A DNA stretch of 64,000 nt from Histidinibacterium aquaticum. GTDB lineage: Bacteria; Pseudomonadota; Alphaproteobacteria; Rhodobacterales; Rhodobacteraceae. The notes below the pieces were generated by a model. The model saw only the letters and a program-made list of their open reading frames with translations. It was not told the DNA's origin and did not search any database. The position numbers were made by a program, and so were the translations under genes. The stretch covers positions 186,001 through 250,000 of the forward strand of contig NZ_VYQE01000002.1 in NCBI RefSeq assembly GCF_008710275.1, in the 5' to 3' direction. Positions 27,694-36,313 of this stretch are shown here, piece after piece (within the stretch, counting starts at the first letter, position 1; every line of letters begins with the position of its first letter).

Positions 27694-29069
27694 GCGAGCA
27701 TCACCATCGGGTTCTCAAGGTTGGCCTTCACCGCCTCGAGGAACTGGGCGCCGAGGGCGCCGTCGATGACGCGGTGATCGACCGAGAGGGTCACGGACAT
27801 GACCGTCGCGGTGGTGATCTCTCCGTCCTCGCCGACGACCGGTTTCTTGACGCCGGCGCCCACGGCCAGGATCGAGCCGTGCGGCGGGTTGATGACCGCG
27901 TCGAAGTTCTCGATGCCGAACATCCCGAGGTTGGAGATCGCGAAGCTGCCGCCCTGGTATTCGTGGGGCGCGAGCTTGCGGTCGCGGGCGCGGCTGGCGA
28001 GGTCCTTCATCTCGGCCGAGAGGGCGGAGAGCGACTTGAGGTGCGCGTCCTTCAGGACCGGGGTGAAGAGCCCGCCCTCCACGGCGACGGCAACCGCCAC
28101 GTCCGAGGGCTTGAGCTTCAGCAGCCGGTCACCGGCCCAGACGGCATTGGCGTCGGGCACCTCCTGCAGCGCCAGGGCGCAGGCCTTGATGATGAAGTCG
28201 TTGACCGAGAGCTTCACGCCCTTGGGCTCGAGCTGCTTGTTGAGCTCGGAGCGGAACTTCAGCAGGGCGTCGAGCTTCAGGTCGCGGCGCAGGTAGAAGT
28301 GCGGAATGGTCTGCTTGGCCTCGGTGAGGCGCGCGGCGATGGTCCGGCGCATGCCGTCGAGCTTGACCTCCTCGTACTCGCGGCCCTCGTACATCGGGAT
28401 GACCTGGTCGGCGCCGGCGCCCGAGGGCATGGCCGCGGGGCCCACGGGGGCCTTGGAGTCCTTGGCGGCGGGGGCGGCGGCCTCCTTGGCCTTCGACGGC
28501 TCGAAGCCCTCGATGTCGGCCTTGACGATGCGGCCCTTGGGCCCGGTGCCCTTCACCTCGGCGAGGTCGATGCCCCGGTCCTTGGCGATGCGGCGGGCGA
28601 GGGGAGAGGCGAAGATGCGCTCGCCCTCCTTGCGCGGGGCCGCACCGGCCGAAGAGCCGCTCTCCGGGGCGGACCCGGAGGTTGCCGCGGCGTCCTTCTG
28701 GTCGCCCTGGCGGCCGTAGCCCTGTGCGGGCTCGGTCTGGCCGGAGGGTTCGGCCGGTTCGGCGTGGGAGCTCTCGTCGCGGTCCTTCGGCTCGGAGGAC
28801 GTCTCGCCGATGTCGTCGGCGCTCTCGCCCTCTTCCAGCAGGACGGCGATGGGCTGGTTCACCTTCACGCCCTCGGTGCCTTCCTCGACGAGGATCTTGC
28901 CGATGGTGCCCTCGTCCACGGCCTCGAACTCCATGGTGGCCTTGTCGGTCTCGATCTCGGCCAGCAGATCGCCGGAGGAGACGGTGTCGCCCTCCTTGAC
29001 CAGCCACTTGGCGAGGGTGCCTTCCTCCATGGTCGGAGAGAGCGCGGGCATCAGGATTTCGGTGGGCAT
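27690..29069 (-). CDS. pdhC: Pyruvate dehydrogenase complex E2, dihydrolipoamide acetyltransferase
   Basis: The 459-residue core subunit carries acetyl groups on lipoyl-lysine and passes them to CoA. Domains in order: lipoyl domain (about 1-80, K43 in [13 protein letters not shown]), a charged flexible linker, the E3-binding domain ([28 protein letters not shown], near residues 155-185) and the catalytic domain with [14 protein letters not shown] near the C terminus. It is the last of the pdhA-pdhB-pdhC series, with one small gene in between. No E3 (lipoamide dehydrogenase) gene is in the window. Confidence 0.96.
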   Translation of the reverse strand: MPTEILMPALSPTMEEGTLAKWLVKEGDTVSSGDLLAEIETDKATMEFEAVDEGTIGKILVEEGTEGVKVNQPIAVLLEEGESADDIGETSSEPKDRDESSHAEPAEPSGQTEPAQGYGRQGDQKDAAATSGSAPESGSSAGAAPRKEGERIFASPLARRIAKDRGIDLAEVKGTGPKGRIVKADIEGFEPSKAKEAAAPAAKDSKAPVGPAAMPSGAGADQVIPMYEGREYEEVKLDGMRRTIAARLTEAKQTIPHFYLRRDLKLDALLKFRSELNKQLEPKGVKLSVNDFIIKACALALQEVPDANAVWAGDRLLKLKPSDVAVAVAVEGGLFTPVLKDAHLKSLSALSAEMKDLASRARDRKLAPHEYQGGSFAISNLGMFGIENFDAVINPPHGSILAVGAGVKKPVVGEDGEITTATVMSVTLSVDHRVIDGALGAQFLEAVKANLENPMVMLA

Positions 29070-29072
29070 CTC

Positions 29073-29315
29073 TTAGTCCTCCACGAGCTCCAGCAGGGTA
29101 TAGGGCGGCCTGACGGGCCGGCCTTCCCGGTAGGCAAGAAGCGTCTCTTCGATCTGGCGCGCATGCCGGGCGAGCCAGTCATGGGCGGTCTGGTGGCCAT
29201 GGCCCCCGGTCAGGGCCATGGTGTGCGACATCATGTGGTCGGGGACAAGCGCGGTGACCCCGTGGGCCCGGACCCTGTAGGCCTCCGCCGCGCTATCCCT
29301 CCCCAGGACCTCCAT
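29073..29315 (-). CDS. Small protein of unknown function inside the pdh operon
   Basis: The 80-residue protein (MEVLGRDSAAEAYRVRAHGVTALVPDH...) is histidine-rich in the middle (MMSHTMALTGGHGHQTAHDWLARHARQ) and probably soluble. It is immediately after pdhB with no gap and four bases before pdhC, so it is certainly in the operon. I do not recognise its family. Short proteins at this position occur in other alphaproteobacterial pdh operons, but I cannot show that this is the same family. Confidence 0.6.
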   Translation of the reverse strand: MEVLGRDSAAEAYRVRAHGVTALVPDHMMSHTMALTGGHGHQTAHDWLARHARQIEETLLAYREGRPVRPPYTLLELVED

Positions 29316-30740
29316 CTACTTGCGGTAGGTCACTGTGTTGACCGCCCCGATCACCTCCTCGGTGGTGATGAGGGCATGGCGCTCGAGGTTGGCGGCATAA
29401 GGCATGGGCACGTCCTTGCCCGTCACGCAGAGCACCGGCGCGTCGAGGTAGTCGAAGGCGTTCTCCATGACGTGGGCCGAGATGTGGTTGGACATCGAGG
29501 CCACCGGCCAGCCCTCCTCGCAGACGACGAGGCGGTTGGTCTTCCGGACGCTCTCGAGCACCGTCGCGTAGTCCAGCGGGCGCAGCGAGCGCAGGTCAAC
29601 GACCTCCACGTCGACGCCTTCCTCGGCGAGTTTCTCGGCGGCCTCCATGGCGTAGGTCATGCCGATGCCCCAGGAGACGATGGTGGCATCCGAGCCCTCG
29701 CGCGCGACGCGGGCCTTGCCGAGGGGAATGGTGAAGTCCTCGATCACCGGCACCTCGAAGGAGCGGCCGTAGAGGATCTCGTTCTCCAGGAAGATCACCG
29801 GGTTGGGGTCGCGCACGGCGCTCTTGAAGAGGCCTTTGTAGTCGGCCGCGGTGTAGGGCATCACGACCTTCAGGCCGGGAACCGAGGCGTACCAGGCGGC
29901 GTAGTCCTGGCTGTGCTGGGCCCCCACGCGGGCGGCGGCGCCGTTGGGGCCGCGGAAGACCATGGGACAGCCCATCTGGCCGCCGGACATGTAGAGCGTC
30001 TTGGCCGCCGAGTTGATGATCTGGTCCATCGCCTGCATGGCGAAGTTGAAGGTCATGAACTCGACGATGGGCTTCAGCCCGCCGAAGGCCGCGCCGACGC
30101 CGAGACCGGCGAAGCCGTGCTCGGTGATCGGGGTGTCGATGACGCGCTTCTCGCCGAAGCGGTCGAGCAGCCCCTGGGTGATCTTGTAGGCGCCCTGGTA
30201 CTCGGCCACCTCCTCGCCCATCAGGAAGACGTTCTCGTCGCGCTCCATCTCCTCGGCAATGGCGCTGTTGAGCGCCTCGCGGACGGTCATGCTCTTGGTC
30301 TCGGTGCCCTCGGGCCAGTCCGGCGAGCGGTCGGCCTTGGCGGGCTCGGCGCCGGGCTGCTGGGCCGCGGGAGCGTCGGGGGCAGGGCGGTCCTCGTCGG
30401 ATTTCGCCTTGGCGGGGGCCTTCTCCCCGGACTCCCCGGAGGCGTCGTCATCGGACCTGGCCTCACCCGAACCGCTCTCGATGTCGTCGGCGCTCTCGCC
30501 CTCCTCCAGGAGGACGGCGATGGGCTGGTTGACCTTCACGCCCTCGGTGCCTTCGCCGACGAGGATCTTGCCGATCGTGCCTTCGTCGACGGCCTCGAAC
30601 TCCATTGTCGCCTTGTCGGTCTCGATCTCGGCCAGGATGTCGCCCGAGGAGACCTCGTCGCCTTCCTTGACCAGCCACTTGGCCAGCGTGCCTTCCTCCA
30701 TGGTCGGAGACAGCGCGGGCATCAGGATCTCGGTGGGCAT
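29316..30740 (-). CDS. pdhB: Pyruvate dehydrogenase E1 component, beta subunit, with N-terminal lipoyl domain
   Basis: The 474-residue protein has a lipoyl domain at residues 1-80 (K43 in [13 protein letters not shown]), an acidic and alanine-rich linker, and the E1-beta transketolase-like domain ([42 protein letters not shown]..., then DLRSLRPLD). E1 beta with its own lipoyl domain is known from alphaproteobacteria. The start was set at [14 protein letters not shown]. It pairs with PdhA to decarboxylate pyruvate with thiamine diphosphate. The lipoyl part is nearly identical to that of PdhC. Confidence 0.96.
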   Translation of the reverse strand: MPTEILMPALSPTMEEGTLAKWLVKEGDEVSSGDILAEIETDKATMEFEAVDEGTIGKILVGEGTEGVKVNQPIAVLLEEGESADDIESGSGEARSDDDASGESGEKAPAKAKSDEDRPAPDAPAAQQPGAEPAKADRSPDWPEGTETKSMTVREALNSAIAEEMERDENVFLMGEEVAEYQGAYKITQGLLDRFGEKRVIDTPITEHGFAGLGVGAAFGGLKPIVEFMTFNFAMQAMDQIINSAAKTLYMSGGQMGCPMVFRGPNGAAARVGAQHSQDYAAWYASVPGLKVVMPYTAADYKGLFKSAVRDPNPVIFLENEILYGRSFEVPVIEDFTIPLGKARVAREGSDATIVSWGIGMTYAMEAAEKLAEEGVDVEVVDLRSLRPLDYATVLESVRKTNRLVVCEEGWPVASMSNHISAHVMENAFDYLDAPVLCVTGKDVPMPYAANLERHALITTEEVIGAVNTVTYRK

Positions 30741-30741
30741 C

Positions 30742-31758
30742 TCAGATCGCCTCCCCTTGCGGCAGCTCCTTGGAGTAGATATCGGTCCAGAGCTCGTCGA
30801 GATCGGGCTCCGGGCTCTCCTTGGCGAAGTCGGCCGCGCCGTTGATGGTGTCCTTGACCTCCTTGTCGACGGCCTTGAGGTCGTCCTCGGAGGCATGTTT
30901 GCCGTCGACGAGCATCTTGCGGATGTTCTCGATGGGATCGCGCTCGTCGCGCATCTTCTGCACCTCCTCGCGGGTCCGGTACTTGGCCGGGTCCGACATG
31001 GAGTGGCCGCGGTAGCGGTAGGTGTTCACCTCGAGGATGTAGGGGCCTTCGCCCGCGCGGCAGTGCTTGACCGCCTTGTCGCCGGCCGCCTTCACCGCCA
31101 GCACGTCCATCCCGTCGACCGCCTCGCCGGGGATGCCGAAGGCCGCGCCGCGCTCCCAAAGGCTCTTGGACTTGGTGGCGCGCTTGACACTCGTGCCCAT
31201 GGCGTACTGGTTGTTCTCGATGACGTAGACGATGGGCAGGTCCCAGAGTTCGGCCATGTTGTAGCTCTCGTAGACCTGGCCCTGGTTGGCGGCGCCGTCG
31301 CCGAAGTAGCAGAAGGTCACCCGGTCGTTCTCGAGGTACTTGTCCGCGAAGGCGAGGCCGGTGCCGAGCGGCACGTTGGCGCCGACGATGCCGTGGCCGC
31401 CGTAGAAGTGCTTCTCGCGGCTGAACATGTGCATCGAGCCGCCCTTGCCCTTGGAGTAACCGCCCTCGCGGCCGGTGAGCTCGGCCATGACGCCCTTGGG
31501 GTCCATGCCGCAGGCCAGCATGTGGCCGTGGTCGCGGTAGGTGGTGATGCGCTTGTCGCCCTCCTCGGCCGCGGCCTCGAGGCCGACGACGACGGCCTCC
31601 TGGCCGATGTAGAGGTGGCAGAAGCCGCCGATCAGGCCCATGCCGTAGAGCTGGCCGGCCTTCTCCTCGAACCGGCGGATGAGGAGCATGTCCTTGTAGT
31701 ACTGCAACAGCTCTTCAGCGGATACGTTCGGCTTCGCAGCCGACTTTCTCGTCGCCAT
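30742..31758 (-). CDS. pdhA: Pyruvate dehydrogenase E1 component, alpha subunit
   Basis: The 338-residue subunit binds thiamine diphosphate through [31 protein letters not shown], a standard TPP-binding motif, and has [19 protein letters not shown] near residue 265, the phosphorylation-loop region in eukaryotic homologues. I chose ATG 31758 with AGGAGG just upstream. It is one base from pdhB and first in the operon. It decarboxylates pyruvate and hands the hydroxyethyl group to the lipoyl domain. Confidence 0.96.
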   Translation of the reverse strand: MATRKSAAKPNVSAEELLQYYKDMLLIRRFEEKAGQLYGMGLIGGFCHLYIGQEAVVVGLEAAAEEGDKRITTYRDHGHMLACGMDPKGVMAELTGREGGYSKGKGGSMHMFSREKHFYGGHGIVGANVPLGTGLAFADKYLENDRVTFCYFGDGAANQGQVYESYNMAELWDLPIVYVIENNQYAMGTSVKRATKSKSLWERGAAFGIPGEAVDGMDVLAVKAAGDKAVKHCRAGEGPYILEVNTYRYRGHSMSDPAKYRTREEVQKMRDERDPIENIRKMLVDGKHASEDDLKAVDKEVKDTINGAADFAKESPEPDLDELWTDIYSKELPQGEAI

Positions 31759-31789
31759 GAGACCTCCTCCCCAGGGGGGTTGCGGCAAG

Positions 31790-31807
31790 TAGTTTAGATT
31801 TAAACTA
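31790..31807. promoter_or_regulatory. Palindrome upstream of pdhA
   Basis: TAGTTTA at 31790-31796 and TAAACTA at 31801-31807 form a perfect seven-base inverted repeat around GATT. It lies 32 bases ahead of the pdhA start in a short AT-rich patch, so it is well placed for an operator overlapping the promoter. I cannot name the regulator. Confidence 0.5.
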
Positions 31808-31905
31808 TTCCATAGCCCAGCCGCGGCGAGAGTGCGAGCGCGATTTTTCCCGCATTCGCCCGATCCGCCGCAACCCGCCCATGCCAGCGGCGCATGGCGC
31901 ATCAT

Positions 31906-32006
31906 TCTTCTGGGCGAAAATATTCCTCGGGGGGAGTCCGCGCAGCGGACGGGGGGCAGACAGCCCCCCTCTCGACCGGGACGCTCCGCGAGGAGCGGGC
32001 CGGGCT
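31906..32006 (-). repeat. GC-rich intergenic repeat, copy D (minus orientation)
   Basis: Read on the minus strand, this has the hairpin core GGGGGGCTGTCTGCCCCCC and GTCCGCTGCGCGGACTCC and ends CCCCCGAGGAATATTTTCGCCCAGAAG. The core and tail match copy C at 55631 closely. It lies between ftsB and pdhA. Confidence 0.65.
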
Positions 32007-32051
32007 CAAGACAGCGCGCCGAAGGCGCTCATCTGGATCGGTTTCCGCAAA

Positions 32052-32351
32052 TCAGCGGACGACGACCTCGTCGGAGCGGATCAGGCCCAGCACGTCGCGG
32101 GCGCGCTCGTCGAGCAGGTCGAGGTCGAGGTAGTCGTCCGAAAGCCGCTGGGTGAGGTTCTCCATCCGGGCGACATCCGCTTCCAGCAGGGTGAGCTCAG
32201 CGCGCAGGTCGCGGGCCTCGGCGGTCACCTCCGCGCGGCGGAAGACGCCGTAGTCGCCCTGCACGGCGGCGAAGACGAAGTAGAAGCTCAGGAGCAGGGC
32301 CGCCAGGAAATAGAGGATGGCGCCCAGGGGCATGCGGCTCTTGCGGGTCAT
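32052..32351 (-). CDS. ftsB: Septum formation initiator FtsB/DivIC-like
   Basis: The 99-residue protein has a short cytoplasmic N terminus, one membrane helix (GAILYFLAALLLSFYFVFAAVQGD) and a periplasmic coiled coil (EVTAEARDLRAELTLLEADVARMENLTQRLS) ending in DYLDLDLLDERARDVLGLIRSDE. This is the FtsB layout; FtsB forms a trimer with FtsL and FtsQ at the division site. The start was set at MTRKSRM. Its position upstream of pdhA is conserved in alphaproteobacteria. Confidence 0.88.
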   Translation of the reverse strand: MTRKSRMPLGAILYFLAALLLSFYFVFAAVQGDYGVFRRAEVTAEARDLRAELTLLEADVARMENLTQRLSDDYLDLDLLDERARDVLGLIRSDEVVVR

Positions 32352-32469
32352 CTCTGTCTCGTCTGCCTCGGTCTCGTCCGCCTCTCGCGGGCGGTGGTCA
32401 GTGCAGAGTGGCACAGGCCGCGCCCGGAGGGAATCCCCTGCGTGCACGCCGCAGGGGAAAACCCGGGGA

Positions 32470-33354
32470 TCAGCCCGCGACCGAGGCCGCGTGGATCGAG
32501 TCGATGGCCGAACCGAGCGCCTCGTCGAACTCCGCCTCGCTCTGCTGCGCCGAGAGACCGCCAATCAGCGCGCGGCTGAACGAGGCGATCATGCCCTTCT
32601 GGCGCGAGAGGATCGCGTTGGCCTCCTCCAGCGAGTAGCCGCCCGAGAGCGCGACTACCTTCATCACCATCGGGTGCTCGATCAGCGGGCGGTAGAAGTT
32701 GTCCTCCGAGGGCAGCGAGAGCTTCAGCATCAGCGGCTCGGTCTGGTCGTCGAGATGCGCCAGGATCGCCTCCTGCAGCAGGTCCTCGGCCTCCGCCTTG
32801 TCCGGAATGGTGATCGTGACCTCGGGCTCGAGGATCGGCACCAGCCCGTGGCCGAGGATCTGCCGGCCCACCCGGAACTGCTGGTCGACGATGGCGCGGA
32901 TCCCCTCGGGGTTCGCGGCGTCCACGACCGAGCGCATCTTCGTGCCGAAGACGCCGTGCGACACGGCCCGCTTGCAGAGATCGTCGAGCCCGGGGATCGG
33001 CTTCATCAACTTCACGCCGTTCTCGGCCTCCTCCAGTCCCTTGTCGACCTTGAGGAAGGGGACCACGCCCTTTTCCTCCCAGAGGTAGGCCGCCGAGGGC
33101 TTGCCGCCGATCTCGCGGTCCATGGTCTGTTCGAAGAGGATCGCACCGACCACCTTGTCGCCGGTGAAGACGGGCGAGCGGCAGATCCGCGCGCGCATCT
33201 CGTGGATCAGGTCGAACATCTCCTCTTCCGAGGAATACTGGTCCTCCTCGATCCCGTACATCTTCAGCGCCTTGGGCGTGGACCCGCCCGACTGGTCCAG
33301 CGCCGCGATGAAGCCGTCGCCGGCCCGGATCTTGGCTGCCATCTCTTCGTTCAT
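32470..33354 (-). CDS. Fructose-bisphosphate aldolase, class I
   Basis: The 294-residue enzyme cleaves fructose 1,6-bisphosphate through a Schiff base. It matches the bacterial class I type: AALDQSGGSTPKALKMYGIEE, GAILFEQTMDREIGGKPS, FLKVDKGLEEAENGVKLMKPIPGL and VVALSGGYSLEEANAILSRQKGMIASFSRALI. The Schiff-base lysine is probably in MLKLSLPSE or FGTKMRS; I cannot tell which. The ATG at 33354 was chosen as it gives the family start (MNEEMAAKI). It is divergent from lpxI. Confidence 0.92.
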   Translation of the reverse strand: MNEEMAAKIRAGDGFIAALDQSGGSTPKALKMYGIEEDQYSSEEEMFDLIHEMRARICRSPVFTGDKVVGAILFEQTMDREIGGKPSAAYLWEEKGVVPFLKVDKGLEEAENGVKLMKPIPGLDDLCKRAVSHGVFGTKMRSVVDAANPEGIRAIVDQQFRVGRQILGHGLVPILEPEVTITIPDKAEAEDLLQEAILAHLDDQTEPLMLKLSLPSEDNFYRPLIEHPMVMKVVALSGGYSLEEANAILSRQKGMIASFSRALIGGLSAQQSEAEFDEALGSAIDSIHAASVAG

Positions 33355-33489
33355 GTCGCGGGCTCCCGTTCTGTGCTGACCTTGCGGCGAGACTAGGCGA
33401 GGGGGCGGGGCGCCGCAATCGGACAGCGGGCATTGCCGCCGCCGCGCCCCGGGGCTACCCCCGGAGGCGTGGCAGCAAGGAGAGACCGG

Positions 33490-34278
33490 GTGATCGCGCT
33501 CATCGCCGGAGAGGGAGCCCTGCCGGGCGAGATCTGCGCCCGGCTGGCCGCGCGCGGCACGCCGCCGCTGGTCTGCGTGATGGAGGGTGTTGCGCCGGAT
33601 GTACCCGAGGCGCTGCCCCGAACGACGTTCCGGCTCGAGACGCTGGGCACGTTCCTGCAGGAGTTGCGCGACCGAGGCGTGGAGGCGCTCTGCATGGCGG
33701 GCGCCATGCGTCGTCCCCCGGTCGATCCCGCCCGGATGGACGCCGCCACCGCCCCGCTCGCCGCGCGGATCGAGGAAGGGCTGCGGCAGGGGGACGACGG
33801 CACCCTGCGTACCTTCATCGCGATCTTCGAGGAGCACGGCATCGAGGTGCTGGCGGTCCACGAGATCGTCCCCGACCTGTTGCCGCCGGCGGGTGTCCTC
33901 GCGGGAGCCGCACCGGATCACCGCCGCCGGGCGGAGGCGCGGCTCGGGGAGGCGACGGTCGCCGAGATGGGCGCCGCCGACACCGGCCAGGCCTGCGTGA
34001 TCTCGGGTGACCGGGTGATCGCGCGCGAGGGGCCGGAGGGTACGGACGCCATGCTGGCGGGCGTCGAGGCCCCCGGCGCCATGCTCTTCAAGGCGCCGAA
34101 ACCGGACCAGGACCGCCGCGCCGACCTGCCGGTCGTCGGCCCCGAGACCGCCCGCGGGGCCGCGCGGGCCGGGCTCGGCGCGATCTGCATCGAGGCGGGC
34201 GGCGTCATGGTTCTGGGCCGTGACGAGACCACCCGCCTCTGCGCCGAGGCCGGGATCACGCTCTGGGTGCGCGGATGA
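33490..34278 (+). CDS. lpxI: UDP-2,3-diacylglucosamine pyrophosphatase LpxI
   Basis: The 262-residue enzyme hydrolyses UDP-2,3-diacylglucosamine to lipid X in lipid A synthesis, replacing LpxH in many alphaproteobacteria. The signature includes ALIAGEGALPGEICARLA, DDGTLRTFIAIFEEHGIEVLAVHEIVP and the C-terminal GAICIEAGGVMVLGRDE. The start is the GTG at 33490 with AAGGAG upstream. Its stop overlaps the lpxB start, so the two consecutive enzymes are coupled. Confidence 0.93.
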   Translation: MIALIAGEGALPGEICARLAARGTPPLVCVMEGVAPDVPEALPRTTFRLETLGTFLQELRDRGVEALCMAGAMRRPPVDPARMDAATAPLAARIEEGLRQGDDGTLRTFIAIFEEHGIEVLAVHEIVPDLLPPAGVLAGAAPDHRRRAEARLGEATVAEMGAADTGQACVISGDRVIAREGPEGTDAMLAGVEAPGAMLFKAPKPDQDRRADLPVVGPETARGAARAGLGAICIEAGGVMVLGRDETTRLCAEAGITLWVRG

Positions 34279-35432
34279 GGGTCTTTCTGATCGTGGGCGA
34301 GCCCTCGGGCGACAAGCTGGGCGCGGCGCTCATGGCGGGGCTCAAGTCGCTGCGTTCGGGCATGGCCTTCGAGGGCATCGGCGGGCCGCTGATGACCGAC
34401 GAGGGGCTCTCCTCCCGCTTCCCGATGGAGGAGCTCTCGGTCATGGGGATCGCCGAGGTGCTGCCGAAATACTTTCACCTCAAGCGCCGCATCCGCGAGA
34501 CGGCGGAGGCGGTGCTGGAGGAGCGGCCCGACGTGCTGGTCACGATCGACTCGCCCGACTTCTGCCTGCGCGTCGCGGATATCGTGAAGGCCCGCAGCGA
34601 CATCCGCATCGTTCACTACGTGGCGCCCTCGGTCTGGGCCTGGCGGCCGAAGCGGGCGGAAAAGCTCGCCAGGCGCGTCGACCAGGTGCTGGCGCTGCTG
34701 CCCTTCGAGCCGCCCTACATGGAGGCCGCGGGCGTGGCCTGCGATTTCGTGGGTCATCCCGTCGTGTCGGATCCCATCGCCTCCGAGGCCGACGCGATGC
34801 GCTTCCGCCATGCGCATGACCTCGACGGTGTGCCCTTCGTCCTGGCGCTCCCCGGCTCGCGGAAGGGGGAGGTCAAGCGGCTCGCCGACCGCTTCGGCGC
34901 GGCGCTGCGGATCGCCCTGAAGAACGCCCCTGGCGCGCGGGTCGTCGTGCCCGCCGCCGCGCCGGTCGCGGATCTCGTGCACGAGGCGGTGGCCGATTGG
35001 CCGGGCCGGCCGATCGTCCTCGACCCGCGCCGCTCGCCCGACGCCTGGGCGGAGAAGCGCGCGGCCTTCCGTGCCGCCGACGTGGCGCTCGCCGCCTCCG
35101 GAACCGTCTCGCTGGAACTGGCCGCGGCCGGAACGCCGATGGTTGTCGCCTACGACATGGCGCCGCTCACCCGGGCGGTGATCTCGCGGATGTTGCGGGT
35201 GGACACGGTGACGCTCGTGAACCTCGTGAGCGAGACCCGCACCGTGCCCGAGTACATCGGCCGGAACTGCCGGGCCGAGCGCATCGCGGAGGGCCTTGCG
35301 CGGATCATGTCCGACCCGGGGCCCCAGCGCGCCGCCATGGACCTGACGATGGAGCGGCTGGGCCGCGACGGCGAGCCTCCCGGTGTCCGCGCGGCGCGGG
35401 CGGTGCTCGACGGGCTCAGTCGGGATCGATGA
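34275..35432 (+). CDS. lpxB: Lipid-A-disaccharide synthase
   Basis: The 385-residue GT-B glycosyltransferase of family 19 joins lipid X and UDP-diacylglucosamine. Signature segments are FLIVGEPSGDKLGAALMAGL, GIGGPLMTDEGLSS, VLVTIDSPDFCLRVAD, IVHYVAPSVWAWRPKRAEKLAR, LPGSRKGEVKRL and ALAASGTVSLELAAAGTPMVVAYD. It starts within the lpxI stop. Its last 17 bases overlap the end of soxR on the other strand. The protein is peripheral on the inner membrane. Confidence 0.95.
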   Translation: MRVFLIVGEPSGDKLGAALMAGLKSLRSGMAFEGIGGPLMTDEGLSSRFPMEELSVMGIAEVLPKYFHLKRRIRETAEAVLEERPDVLVTIDSPDFCLRVADIVKARSDIRIVHYVAPSVWAWRPKRAEKLARRVDQVLALLPFEPPYMEAAGVACDFVGHPVVSDPIASEADAMRFRHAHDLDGVPFVLALPGSRKGEVKRLADRFGAALRIALKNAPGARVVVPAAAPVADLVHEAVADWPGRPIVLDPRRSPDAWAEKRAAFRAADVALAASGTVSLELAAAGTPMVVAYDMAPLTRAVISRMLRVDTVTLVNLVSETRTVPEYIGRNCRAERIAEGLARIMSDPGPQRAAMDLTMERLGRDGEPPGVRAARAVLDGLSRDR

Positions 35433-35859
35433 TCTTGCGCGGCCCGGGGCCGCGTTCGGCCAGCCGGTCGCCCGGGTTGTAGAGACCGCAGGTTTCCAGG
35501 CTCAGGCAGCCACAGCCGATGCAGCCGTCGAGCCGGTCGCGGAGGCGCTCGAGCTCGCCAATGCGCTCGTCGATGCGGTCGCGGAAGCCCTCGGAGATGC
35601 GCGTCCAGTCGGCCTTGGAGGGCGCGCGGTGGTCGGGCAGGTGCGCCATGTGCGCGGCGATCTCGGAGAGCGGGAAGCCCAGCCGCTGCGCGATCATCGC
35701 GAAGGAGAGCCGCCGGATGTCGGGCCGCCCGTAGCGGCGGTGGCCGCCGGCGTTGCGGACGGGCTTCACGATCCCGTGGGTCTCGTAGAACCGGATGGCC
35801 GAGACGGCGAGGCCGGTCCGGTCGGCGAGGTCGCCGATGGTGAGCCCCTGCGCGGCCAT
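35416..35859 (-). CDS. soxR: Redox-sensitive MerR-family regulator SoxR
   Basis: The 147-residue protein has the MerR helix-turn-helix (LTIGDLADRTGLAVSAIRFYETHGIV) and a coiled coil, and near the C terminus C113-x2-C116-x-C118-x5-C124, exactly the SoxR [2Fe-2S] cluster motif. SoxR activates target promoters when its cluster is oxidised by redox-active compounds. It is divergent from a VOC-protein gene, and a SoxR-type box lies between them. Confidence 0.93.
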   Translation of the reverse strand: MAAQGLTIGDLADRTGLAVSAIRFYETHGIVKPVRNAGGHRRYGRPDIRRLSFAMIAQRLGFPLSEIAAHMAHLPDHRAPSKADWTRISEGFRDRIDERIGELERLRDRLDGCIGCGCLSLETCGLYNPGDRLAERGPGPRKIIDPD

Positions 35860-35869
35860 GACGTTCTCC

Positions 35870-35900
35870 TTGATCTGAAGTGGACTTGAGAAATTACACC
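35870..35900 (+). promoter_or_regulatory. SoxR-type promoter for the VOC gene
   Basis: CTGAAGT at 35875-35881 and ACTTGAG at 35884-35890 form an inverted repeat with a two-base centre and one mismatch, closely matching the SoxR box. It sits between a -35-like TTGATC (35870-35875) and a -10-like TTACAC (35894-35899) with an 18-base spacer, the over-long spacing typical of MerR-family promoters. Confidence 0.65.
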
Positions 35901-35932
35901 CGAGTCGTGACCGGAACTCAAGGAGACAGACA

Positions 35933-36313
35933 ATGGCACGACTGGAACATGTGAACCTGACGGTGGAGGACCCCGACGCGACGGCGGCGATGCTCTGCGA
36001 CCTCTTCGGCTGGCACGTCCGCTGGGCCGGCGGCGCGATCCACGACGGGCGATCGGTCCACGTGGGCGGGGAGGACAGCTACCTGGCGGTCTACTCCGGC
36101 CCCGGCGGCCCGGACCGCGAGGCGGACAACAGCTACCGGATGAAGGCGGGGCTCAATCACCTCGGCGTCGTCGTGGGCGACCTCGACGCGGTGGAGGCGA
36201 AGGTGCGTGCCAGGGGCTACGCGCCGCACAGCCACGCCGACTACGAGCCCGGCCGGCGGTTCTACTTCCGCGAGGAGAACGGGGTCGAGATCGAGGTGGT
36301 GAGCTACGACTAG
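35933..36313 (+). CDS. VOC-family (glyoxalase/bleomycin-resistance-like) protein
   Basis: The 126-residue protein has the VOC fold pattern: LEHVNLTVEDPDATAAMLCDLFGWHVRW in the first half and GLNHLGVVVGDLDAVEAKVRARGY...FYFREENGVEIEVVSYD in the second, with candidate metal ligands H4, H57 or H73-region and E near the end. It could sequester or break down a toxic redox-active compound. AAGGAG precedes the ATG. It appears to be under SoxR control. It ends overlapping the M48 gene by four bases. Confidence 0.8.
   Translation: MARLEHVNLTVEDPDATAAMLCDLFGWHVRWAGGAIHDGRSVHVGGEDSYLAVYSGPGGPDREADNSYRMKAGLNHLGVVVGDLDAVEAKVRARGYAPHSHADYEPGRRFYFREENGVEIEVVSYD

Noticed and set aside
27774-30845. A reading frame of over 1000 codons on the plus strand, antisense to pdhC and pdhB
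   Set aside because: It lies opposite three well-identified genes, has low-complexity composition (Gly, Leu, Val, Arg, Asp) and no domain. In GC-rich DNA stop codons are rare in the antisense frame.
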